From Acanthamoeba lenticulata (Eukaryota; Discosea; Longamoebia; Acanthamoebidae): a DNA stretch of 11,241 nt. Both the position numbers and the translations under genes were made by a program. The notes below the pieces were generated by a model. That model was not told where the DNA came from. It saw nothing but the letters and a program-made list of their open reading frames with translations, and did not search any database. The DNA is taken from assembly GCA_002179805.1 (NCBI GenBank), contig NAVB01003661.1:1-11241 (forward strand). Reading direction: 5' to 3'. Positions 1-10,944 of this stretch are shown here, in pieces; positions within the stretch are counted from its first letter, which is position 1, and the number at the start of each line of letters is the position of its first letter.

Positions 1-3146
<3,146 letters not shown>

Positions 3147-3338
3147 TTTGTGTCTTCTTAGTGTAATTCTTTGTTTTTCTTCTTTATTTTGTTTTTTTCT
3201 CCCCAGCTGTCCTTCCTCTGTCCTTCCTTGTCTTGCCTCCACAACCGCCTCTTCCTCCCTCCATTTTTCCTCGTCGTCGCCGATTTCTTCCTCGCGTTTG
3301 GCGTCCATGTTCGTGTTCGTCAAGGTTCACACACTCAT
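3147..3338. other. Short intergenic region between two minus-strand genes
   Basis: These 192 bases must hold the 3' end of the RRM gene and the promoter and leader of the RecQ gene. The minus strand is strongly purine-rich (GAGGAAGA and AAAACAAAATAAAG-type runs) and more AT-rich than the coding exons. I see no clear TATA box or poly(A) signal. The RecQ reading frame stays open through most of it, so an N-terminal extension from 3323 or 3308 cannot be ruled out. Confidence 0.6.
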
Positions 3339-4651
3339 TCACTGCGCAAACTTGTCCTCGTGGACAGTGATGATGCGCTGCTGGAACTCGGTGTTGTCAA
3401 ACATGCCTGTACATTGTTTTCAACGGCCAAACGTCAGTCTCTCCACTCAGACGTACGTGCAACGTGAGAGGCCGCAGGGTGGGAGAGGAAGGAGCGTGGA
3501 ACGTACGAATGGCGTTTTGCGCGTCATGAGGGCTCTCGAAGCGAACAATGCCCTGGCCCTTGGACCTGCCGGTGGTGTCGCGCACGATGTCGGCCCTGAA
3601 GACGTTGCCGGCCTGCCTGAACAGGTCCTTCAGGTCTTGCCACGATGTGGTGTAGGGCAGCTGTGGTGACGACGAACAACAAGCACAAGCGCGTTGTGAG
3701 AAACGAGCTCGTGATATCTGCGAGACACAAGCTCACTTGTTTTGGCCTCTACGTACGTTGCCAACAAAGACCTGGCAGCCACGAGCGGGCGGCACGAAGC
3801 CACGGCCCATCCCCGCCGGGTGAGGGGCAAAGCCAGCGCCGGCCGGAGCGATGGCAGGGGGCGGGGCGACCCCGCGACCGCGCGGAGCGCCACGGCCGAA
3901 GCCGCCACCGCGAGGCACAGCGCTCTGCGAGGGCACACGTCCTCCTCGGTCCTACGCAACACCAAGCGGACGTCACGCTTCTGGCCCGAAAAAGATCCGA
4001 AAAAGGAGAGGGGGCGCACCTCGCGCACAAAGATGAGGCGCTCAGTTTCGTCGATCTTGGTGTCGTGGAGGGTTTTGATGGCGTTCTGTGCCTCCTCGGT
4101 AGTGAAATACTCGACGATTCTACAGCAACAAGTTGCGCCAAGAGGTCAGAGCAGCCCTTTAGCCGCAAACTTGTTTTGTTAGAGAAATATCCGTACCCGC
4201 AGCCCTGCGCCACAAAGCAAAATTAGATGGATGCGTGCCGCAGAACTGATAACAATTGGAAAGAGAATTGTGCCTTGGAACGACCGGTCTCATCTTCAAA
4301 GATGTCCGCCCGCTTCACGTTGCCGGCCTTGCGCATGTGATCCTTAAGATCCTGCCACGACGTTTGCCACGGCAGGTTGCCGACGTACACACAGGTTGAG
4401 GCACCCGTTCCCGTCGTTGTGGCAGGCGCTGGCGCTGCTCCATTATTAGTGGCAGCGGGAAGGCCACCACCGTTGAAAGCTGGGCTCGCTCGTCCACCAC
4501 GTCGGGCGTAGGGAGCAGAGTCGTCCCTCCTGCCCGAGAAGCGCCTGCCTCCTCGCGATCTACCTCCTCCACGCCCTCTCGAATCCTGCGGCGGCGCGGC
4601 TTGGGCCACTAGAGTGTCCAATGGCACATCCAGCTTGCTTCCTTGGCTCAT
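3339..4651 (-). CDS. RGG-box protein with two RRM domains (Gbp2/hnRNP-M-like RNA-binding protein)
   Basis: The spliced product is 291 residues and would bind single-stranded RNA or G-rich single-stranded nucleic acid. Exons, 5' to 3': 4651-4274, 4204-4197, 4119-4020, 3924-3757, 3660-3507 and 3406-3339. They total 876 nt, exactly 292 codons with TGA. Residues 24-55 are an Arg/Gly-rich segment. RRM1 spans about 87-162, with RNP2 VYVGNL and RNP1 KGCGIVEY. A Gly/Pro/Arg linker covers 163-210. RRM2 spans about 212-291, with VFVGNL and KGQGIVRF. The two RRMs share [16 protein letters not shown] and TGRSKG, so they look like an internal duplication. The tandem GRSKG-type RRMs resemble yeast Gbp2/Hrb1, Chlamydomonas G-strand binding protein and hnRNP M; the exact orthologue is not decided here. 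The start is the first Met that leaves a plausible leader. The upstream frame is open to 4768. Confidence 0.9.
4197..4204 (-). other. 8-nt microexon in the RRM gene
   Basis: The minus strand reads GGCTGCGG, preceded by the acceptor GTGGCGCAG and followed by the donor GTACGG. Splicing it between exon 1 (ending in TCC AAG) and the next exon (starting A ATC GTC) gives [21 protein letters not shown]. This matches the second RRM of the same protein, [11 protein letters not shown]...DAQNAI. Without the 8 nt the frame is lost and the RNP1 motif is broken. Confidence 0.85.
4205..4273 (-). other. GC-AG intron upstream of the microexon
   Basis: The donor is TCCAAG|GCACAA and the acceptor GGCGCAG, and the intron is 69 nt long. 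No GT donor close to the end of the conserved GRSK segment is usable. Like the GC-AG intron in the RecQ gene, it starts GCAC and lies next to a very short exon. Confidence 0.75.
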
Positions 4652-5024
4652 CTGTTGGCAATTGGTGGCGCATTCGTGAGATGCGGGCCCGACAGCATGA
4701 GAGCTTGGGTGCGAAGAGATGGCACTTCGATTACCTTTAATGTCTTCCTCCACTCCTCTGGTTCTCACACCTTGCGCCAGCCGCCTCGCTCAGCCGTCCC
4801 TCCACTCGATCCAGGGCCAACAACAAACTTCAGTTTGTCTCTTTCAGGCCTCATGTTGTTGGCATAATTGGGCGCCGCCACCTTAAGGCGGATGTCCGTA
4901 CAGCGACAAACTTGCTTACTTGTTACTCAGTACCTGAAGTGGCGCGCTTGTCCACGCTCACTTTGCCAGGCACCTCAGAAGAGACGAGTGCTTACTGAAG
5001 AGAGAGACCAGCTTCTTCTTCGGG
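4652..5024. other. Divergent intergenic region between the RRM and LRR genes
   Basis: These 373 bases separate two gene starts pointing away from each other, so they should hold both promoters and 5' leaders. I see no clear TATA box and no RNA gene. A 10-bp inverted repeat (4816-4825 with 4854-4863, GCCAACAACA and its complement) is present, but about this many are expected by chance. Confidence 0.6.
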
Positions 5025-7726
5025 ATGGAGAAGATTAAGCACAGATTGACTTTACGTCGCTCCCGTACAGGTACTTGAAGACAGTCTATATGTTGTATGG
5101 CATGCCTCTGATCTTACGAGAAACTTGTACAGCTCCTCCTGTAATGCCAGTCCCCCAGCGTCCAAGCGAAGAAACACCAGCACAGACGCCAGCTCCCGCA
5201 AGCCCTGCACCCGCGGAAGCAGACCACCGAGGTGAGCTCAAGCGCAGCAGCCACAAGACCAGAGTCACCCTCACCATGTTGTTGTATGTTCGCAGGAAGA
5301 GCCCAGACCTCTGTACCAGCGAAGGCCGCAGGCCGCTTGAGTTTGCGTAGATTGAACCGAAGCGATACCAGCCCAGCCCCTCCGGATGTACGCTGCACCG
5401 CCATTCAGTCCTTGCAAGTCTCCCACATCCACATTGACGCGTCTCCACTGCAGCGTCCACTGCCGGCAGTGCCTTCTCCGGGCTCGTCACCCACTCCAAA
5501 GCCCAGAAGTGGCTCGAAACCGGCCTCGAGGCGTTTTACGCTCAAGCGAAACAAGCCTGTCGAGGCCGAAGCTGAGGATGATGATGACGATGATGATGCT
5601 AATGACCCACCAGAAGTTAGAGCAGATAAGCGGTATGTGGATTGTTTTCACAAACTAGTGGTTGGCGCTAGCTGCTGACAACACAAAATGTTGCAGCATC
5701 AACGTCTTTGCGTGCGGCTACAAGACCAACGTCAAGCTCAGCGCGCTCGGGCTGATAAGCATGCCTGCAAGCTTTGACAGCCTCAAGGATATTGCGCGTA
5801 ACATGGACCTCTCCTTCAACGCGCTCACCACCTACCCCACTAGCCTTGGCGTACGTTTGCCTGTTTCCCTTCCTCTGAACCTCTAGCTGATGGATGGCGC
5901 GTGGATCATACAGGACTTCACCAATCTGCAAACTCTTCACCTACATGGCAACCAAATCACGGTACGCACAGTGTTGGTCATGTAATGTACTGTATTCTAC
6001 ATTTCACTGACCCATCTCCCTCAGAGCCTTTCACCACTTCTTGGCAAGTTGACCAACCTTCAAGAGTTGCAGCTGAACGGCAACAAGATTGAAAACCTTC
6101 CTGCAGAACTGGTTCCTTCCTCTTTTTTGTTGGTCATCCTTCACCCACCTGTTCAACTAACGCAGAGCGCAATGCAATCAGGGATGTTTGCAATCACTTA
6201 CCAAGTTCTACTGTAATAACAACAAACTGACGAGCTTGCCTCCTGAAATTGGCTGCTTGACCGCCCTCGAGGAACTGTATCTTTCAGGTGCTGTTGGGCT
6301 CATCTCCCTTCTCTCCATCCAAACACCACATTCCTTACGAGTAGACAGGTAACCAGCTGACTGGGCTCCCGGAGACCATTGGCCACTGCCGATTCCTCGA
6401 GATGCTGGACATAAGTGGTTGTCAGCTGCGGGAGCTGCCTGAGCAATTCTGCTACATGTATCGCCTCATTGAACTCGATCTCGGTGTCAACAAAGTACGC
6501 CTTTTGCGTTCCTTGTTGGACAGCCAGAACTCACACCACCTTTCGCCACAGCTCGAGAAGCTGCCCGAGGCATTCGGGTGCTTGACTCGCCTGCAAAAGC
6601 TCAACTTCTCGGACAACCTGCTGCGAGACGTGCCCATGTCAATGGGCAACATTTATGGCCTTCAGGTACCTTGATTGTGGTCTTGGAGAAGAAGCAAACA
6701 AAGTAACATTTTGAGCGTCGTGCAGGTTTGTCGAGGAGAAGGCAACAAGATCGAAGATGAAGAGTTGCTTTACTGCATGCAGTTTGACGCAGACCACGTC
6801 GTAAATTACTGCCAACAGAGAGTGCTGAAGATGCCGGACGTGGATCCGGAAGAGTACATCAAACAGGTCCACGCCAACCGGTTCGTTCCCACTCTTCCAA
6901 AGGCCTTTAAAACAATCGGACTTACGCGGCGACCAGACCCCAAGTGCCCGAGATACACCCACCAGGCTATGTTCCTCCGCAGGTTGTTACCACAACCAAG
7001 ACTGTCAATCCTCAGGAGGAGAGAATCATGACCTTGCGCAAGGAGGCCACGATCAGGGACAAGGTGCTGCATTTGAGTTGTTATTCTGTACATCGAGGTA
7101 GCGACCTGGGAGCTTAACGACGTACTCTCTCTTTAAAGGTGTTCCACTTGAAGGAGCTCGCCCGCATGCAGTTTGAGCAAGTCTGTGGGATCATCGCGGA
7201 TCTCAACCTCCAGTGTGATCCAGATGCCCCTCCTCTCCCCGACACATTGGTAGGTGCCTATTTGCTCGAGCCTCTACCGATTCTTGAACTGACAGGCCGG
7301 TCACGTTGTGTGTGGCAGACGACGGCCTTGACTGCTATGATCTCGGAGACAAAGGAACTGGCATCCAAATGGCTTTCACCTGGCCAAGCCTGGACCGAGG
7401 TCGAAGAAGGTACCTCCCCCTGGCCTTGCCTTCTTGACAAGACCTCGGAGTGAGCCAACCGGCTTGGTGGGGGGTTAGACGCCGAACCGGTGATCCAGAA
7501 CATTGCCCTGTTGGAGAACGCGTCCCTCACCGCACGAACGCTCATGCAAGGCATACGCACCGAGCAAGATCCAGCCGTGGTGCTGCCGGCGATCAAGTCG
7601 CTCCACATCCTCCACGACTTGCTGCAGAAGGTGAGTGGAAGCACCATGTCTCCCCACCCAACTGGGGGCACAACAACTCAACAAGCATACTCTCGTGGTG
7701 GACAGCACGGCGTGGCGCAGGCCTGA
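5025..7726 (+). CDS. Leucine-rich-repeat protein with C-terminal helical domain (LRR paralogue A)
   Basis: The model gives about 555 residues. Exons: 5025-5070, 5133-5231, 5296-5387, 5454-5632, 5697-5850, 5914-5961, 6025-6111, 6182-6287, 6349-6494, 6552-6665, 6726-6866, 6983-7063, 7139-7249, 7319-7409, 7479-7630 and 7706-7726. All phases agree. Residues 1-138 are low-complexity, Pro/Ala-rich, with three R-[LF]-[ST]-L-[RK]-R motifs (7-12, 62-67, 106-111) and a run of seven Asp. Residues 140-370 hold about nine LRRs of the plain LxxLxLxxNxLxxLPxxIG type seen in Shoc2/PIRL-like proteins, suggesting a protein-binding scaffold. Residues 405-555 are charged and helical, of no family I recognise. 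The donor of exon 11 is uncertain: CAG|GTCCAC at 6867 or TTC|GTTCCC at 6885, both in phase. The introns at 5388-5453 and 7631-7705 are stop-free multiples of three. Paralogue of the gene at 7860-10526. Confidence 0.85.
5577..5597 (+). repeat. (GAT/GAC)7 triplet run coding for seven Asp
   Basis: Seven consecutive Asp codons, GAT with one GAC, lie in the acidic stretch just before the LRR domain of LRR paralogue A. Such a run is prone to length variation. Confidence 0.9.
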
Positions 7727-7767
7727 CGAGCAGAAGGGAGTCACGACTCTCTTTCACTTCATGCAAG

Positions 7768-7841
7768 GGGGAAGTGGTGCAGCCTGGCAGCATGTTTGCC
7801 TTTGGTTCAAATGGTCGCGGGTTCAAATCCTGCCTTCCTCT
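7768..7841 (+). tRNA. tRNA-like gene, anticodon TTG (Gln by anticodon), bacterial or organellar style body
   Basis: A full cloverleaf can be drawn. The acceptor stem is GGGGAAG/CTTCCTC with one G-U pair. T8 G9 follow, then the D arm GTGC-AGCCTGGCA-GCAT and G26. The anticodon arm is TTTGC-CTTTGGT-TCAAA with a C31-U39 mismatch. The variable loop is TGGTC and the T arm GCGGG-TTCAAAT-CCTGC. The discriminator is T and no CCA is encoded. The anticodon at 7802-7804 is TTG, which would read Gln CAA. The TGGTGCAGCCTGGCAGC and GGTCGCGGGTTCAAATCC segments look like bacterial or plastid tRNA-Pro or initiator tRNA-Met rather than nuclear tRNA-Gln. A TTTT Pol III stop lies just downstream. It sits between the stop codons of two convergent LRR genes. 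It could be a functional gene, an organelle-derived insertion or a decayed copy. Confidence 0.68.
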
Positions 7842-7843
7842 AC

Positions 7844-7847
7844 TTTT
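7844..7847 (+). terminator. TTTT Pol III terminator after the tRNA-like gene
   Basis: Four T residues start three bases after the predicted tRNA 3' end, which is the normal minimum signal for RNA polymerase III to stop. Confidence 0.55.
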
Positions 7848-7859
7848 ACTTAACGATGA

Positions 7860-10526
7860 TCACTGAGGCGCAGGCTGTCCCTGGGGGCTGCCGTCTTCGG
7901 CCCCAAAGTGCTTGGCAAAGTGCTGGTGGAAGACGAGCAAGTCCTGCGCGAACTGGACGACCTTGCCCATGTCGGGCTCCTCCCGGATGGCCTTCATCAG
8001 GGCCCGCACGATGACGCTGACGTTGTCCAGGCTCACGTCCACCGACCGCTTCAGGAGCGTCAGCTTGTCCTCGCCCTCCTGGCATTCACGTGACCGCTGG
8101 TTGGCCATCGACCACGACATCACCGCCAAAACCAGCCAAAGAGAGAGTACGACGTACCTGAGCCTGCACGCTCTTGAAATTTTCCATGACGTAGGGCGCG
8201 ATCCGCTCCTTCATGGCGTCCATCTGGCCCTTGAGGAGCCCGACGTAGGAGGCGAGGCTGACCGCGTCCTGCGGCACCGTCTGCGCCCAGTTCTTGTTCT
8301 TTGTCTCGTAGACCCACTCGTTGAGCTGCGAGTACTGGTCGATGGACATCTTCTTCAGCTGCCTGCAAGCACGCCAGCGGCGAGTCAGCAGCTGGCACAC
8401 ACGCAAGAAGAGGCCTCTTCGTACAGGATCTTCTCCTTGAGCTCGTTGTTCTTCTTGTCCGTCTCGGCCTTTTGCTGGCTCTCCTTCTCCGCGCTCAGCT
8501 TTTCTTTAATCACGAACCCGCCCTGGGCGCGCGTGGTGATTGGTAAGCCGCCGCGAAAGAGGTCGAGCCGGGGGGGGGGGCATGTACCTCGCCATCCTGG
8601 GGCGCCAGCACCTGCTGGAGGGGCTCGCGCTGGTCGCCCAGCTCCTTTAGGTGCTCACGAATTTGCTTCGGGTCGCCTGTGCCGTGCGTTGTTGGTTCAT
8701 TGAGTCACAGGCCAACCCAGGCCGGAAGCGAGCAAGGCGGGCATACCGAGGGTGGTGGTGAGCCGCTCCTTGAGGAAGCTGAGCAGCGCGTTGGAGCTCC
8801 TCACCGCGTACACGGCCAGGTCGTCGTCCACGAACTCGTTGCCGTTGAGGGACATACGCTGGAGGTGCGGAATGCACGCGATGGAGACCGGCAGGTCCTT
8901 AAGCGCATTGTTGGGAGCCTTGAGTTCGCTCAGGCGCGGCATCAGGCCAATGGCCGGCGGCAGGCTCTCGAGCTTGTTGGCCGACACGTCGAGCTCGGTC
9001 AGTTTGCCCAAGTACGTGATTTGGTCCGGCAGCTCCCTGAGCTTGCAGCCGGCCAGATCGAGAATCTGTCGACAATCACGACACGGCCTTTAGCAAAGAA
9101 CGAAAGCGACGGCCGAGTTCCCCCCCCCCCTTCTTCCTCCTTTTGGCGGGGCGGTAAACCGACCTCAAGCCGACTGCAGTTGCCGATGGTCTTGGGCAGC
9201 TCCTCGAGCTGGTTGCCAGACAGGCGGAGCTCCTCGAGCTTCACCAGCGCCCCGACCTCGGCGGGGAGAGTCTTGAGCTGGTTATCGCTGGCGTCAAAGA
9301 CCCGCAGATTGGACAAGAAGCCCTGTCGCCCGGTCCATCGTGGCGCGTGAGTCCACCCCGTGAAGGAGGCTGCAGAGGCAGGAGGGCCACGCGACGTACA
9401 ATCTCGGCGGGGAGGGAGAGGAGGTTGTTGCCGCTCAGGATCAGCTCCTGAAGGGACGCAAAGGCGCCGCGAAGGAGCGAGAACTGTTCGAGGATGTTGC
9501 CCTGCATCTTTAGCCTCTGTGTGTTTATGTGTTTGATGTCAGCCATCGCAACACAGGGTTCCTGAGAAACGCCGTCATGCCTCACCTGGAGGTTGCTCAA
9601 GAGGAGGATCGGGAGCGGGATGTCGGCGAGCAGGTTGAAGGAGAGATCCACCGACGTGACGACGTCTTCCAGCTCCGAGAATTCCTGTGGCCCCGGGACG
9701 CGTCGGACCGTCAGCGGTGGTCGGGCAGTACCGGTGGGCGGCGAGGACGATGGGCCAAAGACACAAACATCAGATCATCACAGCACAGAGAGACGTACCT
9801 CGGGGAACTGGCTGTCCTCGAGCTGGAGCGAGGTCAGCGCTATGGCGTGGCGGCACTGGGTCTTGGTCTCCCTGGCGGGGCGCGATGGCACATGATGTGA
9901 GCCACACACAAACACGGCGGTCCACAAGACGAGGCCTGGGAGAGTGCACGCACTTGATGATGCGGAGGGCCTTGTCCTGCGACGTTTCCGTGGGGTTTTG
10001 GGCGGCCGTGCTGCTCGCGTTCTCCTCGTCGTCCGAGTCATCCGCGGCTCCGCCTGCGGCCGGCTTTGGCGGCTGCTGCTGCTCGGGTCCAGAGCTCTGG
10101 ACCGCAGGCACCCTGTCCACGCGGTTCGTGTTATCTTTGTTCTTATTTTAAAATAAATTAAACAACAATAATTAGAATTATTGTGGTGTACTTCTGTTGG
10201 GTGCTGCGTGGCTCGGCGTCTGTGGTCGAAGTGTCGGTCGCCTTCTTAGTCTTCTTTTTCTTCTTCTTCTTTTCCACTTCGCCGTTGTCTCCTTCGGCGG
10301 TTTTGGTCTTCTTTTTCTTCTTCTTCTTCTTTTCGCCGTCCTCCTTGCTCTCGTCCGCGCCACCCTCGTGTGTCTTCTTTGTCTTCTTCTTCTTTTTCTT
10401 CTCCACCTCGCCCGAGCCTCCGGTGGACTCCTTGCTCTTCTTCTTCTTCTTCTTTTTAAGAAGGAGCGCCTCTTCGGTCCCTTCCTTCACCTTCTTGTCC
10501 TTCTCTACGTCAGCGGTGCTGCTCAT
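7860..10526 (-). CDS. Leucine-rich-repeat protein with Lys-rich N-terminus and C-terminal helical domain (LRR paralogue B)
   Basis: The model gives about 629 residues. Exons, 5' to 3': 10526-10192, 10112-9954, 9871-9799, 9684-9586, 9516-9400, 9322-9164, 9065-8747, 8676-8588, 8522-8425, 8362-8158 and 8096-7860. All phases agree, and the product ends at TGA 7862-7860. Residues 24-102 hold four Lys runs (6-8 Lys each) in GEVEKKKKKK-type units, a likely nuclear, RNA- or lipid-binding tail. Residues 140-160 are acidic. About ten LRRs span 180-400, including TIGNCSRLEILDLAGCKLRELP. Residues 421-629 are highly charged helices. The family of this C-terminal part is unknown to me, and nothing suggests an enzyme. 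The last acceptor could instead be at 8079-8080, shortening the protein by six residues. Intron 1 ends at GGACAG|G (10112); nearer AG sites fail on phase. Tail-to-tail with LRR paralogue A. Confidence 0.86.
8570..8580. repeat. G11 homopolymer in an intron of LRR paralogue B
   Basis: Eleven G residues on the plus strand read as C11 in the minus-strand transcript, inside the 65-nt intron 8523-8587. Confidence 0.9.
9120..9130. repeat. C11 homopolymer in an intron of LRR paralogue B
   Basis: Eleven C residues on the plus strand read as G11 in the minus-strand transcript, inside the intron 9066-9163. A pyrimidine-rich stretch on the same strand follows. Confidence 0.9.
10242..10458 (-). repeat. 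Purine-rich AAG/AAA repeats coding for poly-Lys blocks
   Basis: The minus strand carries four AAG/AAA blocks separated by GEVE-, GGADESKEDGE- and GGSGEVE-type spacers, all in one frame of the first exon of LRR paralogue B. The recurring unit GEVEKKKKKK followed by TKK or KTKK suggests internal duplication. The strand asymmetry is extreme, with TTC runs on the plus strand. Confidence 0.85.
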
Positions 10527-10795
10527 GGTCTTGTGTCACTTGCGTGGTACTTGGTGTTGTGGTGAGTTGCCTGGGGCCGGCCCAAACTCGTTACCCGTGT
10601 TGCGAATTTGCCGTGTGTCGACGCCGCTTCGTTCTTTTATTCGTTCACGCCCGATCCTCGCTTAAAGGCACGAGCTTTGAACGCCGCTTGCCTGTATCTC
10701 TCGCGGCGATCGCACCATTTCTCCCTTTCGGGCCTCCGTTCTCTTCTGCCGGGTCCCGTCTCCGTTCTTGCCTCCGCCAGGGCCTGGCGGTAGGT

Positions 10796-10800
10796 AAAAA
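10796..10800 (-). terminator. Backup TTTTT Pol III terminator for tRNA-Arg
   Basis: Five T residues on the minus strand lie 22 bases beyond the tRNA 3' end and would catch read-through from the nearer TTTT. Confidence 0.55.
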
Positions 10801-10810
10801 GGTGATTGAG

Positions 10811-10814
10811 AAAA
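10811..10814 (-). terminator. TTTT Pol III terminator for tRNA-Arg
   Basis: Four T residues on the minus strand start eight bases after the discriminator base of the tRNA-Arg gene. Confidence 0.65.
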
Positions 10815-10822
10815 GGTGAGCT

Positions 10823-10894
10823 CGCTCACGGTGGGGATCGAACCCACAATCTTCCGCTTAGGAGGCGGACGCCTTTCCATTGGGCCACGCGAGC
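10823..10894 (-). tRNA. tRNA-Arg, anticodon CCT (reads AGG), no intron
   Basis: The acceptor stem is GCTCGCG/CGTGAGC with one G-U pair. The D arm is GCCC-AATGGAA-AGGC with a typical weak fourth pair. The anticodon arm is TCCGC-CTCCTAA-GCGGA, with anticodon CCT. The T arm is GTGGG-TTCGATC-CCCAC and the discriminator is G. The TGGCCCAATGG A box and GGTTCGATCCC B box fit a nuclear Pol III gene. CCA is not encoded, as expected in eukaryotes. It is divergent from the GMP synthase gene, whose ATG is 105 bases away. Confidence 0.95.
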
Positions 10895-10927
10895 TGGATG
10901 TCATATTTGAGATATACAGCTGTGGCC

Positions 10928-10944
10928 ATGATGCATGATGCATG
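10928..10944. repeat. Tandem ATGATGC repeat, two copies plus ATG
   Basis: The ATGATGC unit occurs twice in tandem and begins a third time in the short gap between tRNA-Arg and GMP synthase. The function is unknown and it may be chance. Confidence 0.6.

Larger units (their letters stand above)
10527..10822. other. Intergenic region: promoter side of LRR paralogue B and 3' flank of tRNA-Arg
   Basis: These 296 bases lie upstream of the minus-strand LRR gene and downstream of the minus-strand tRNA. Apart from the Pol III terminators near 10796-10814, I see no recognisable gene or repeat. Short open frames here lack coding character. Confidence 0.6.

Noticed and set aside
4019..4213. Reading straight through the 8-nt microexon as [13 protein letters not shown]...
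   Set aside because: It superficially resembles an RNP1 motif but loses the conserved [15 protein letters not shown] segment and changes frame for the rest of RRM1.
4816..4863. 10-bp inverted repeat between the RRM and LRR genes
   Set aside because: At this arm length and spacing roughly one in the window is expected by chance, and there is no T-run or other context.
10130..10192. A 22-25 nt ultra-short intron, or a separate Lys-rich gene ending at the TAA near 10161
   Set aside because: A normal 79-nt intron (10113-10191, GTACAC to GGACAG) joins the Lys-rich exon to the acidic exon in correct phase.
10183..10665. Phe/Ser- and Leu-rich plus-strand frames that look like membrane proteins
   Set aside because: The hydrophobic runs are the reverse complement of AAG/AAA Lys repeats in the LRR gene.
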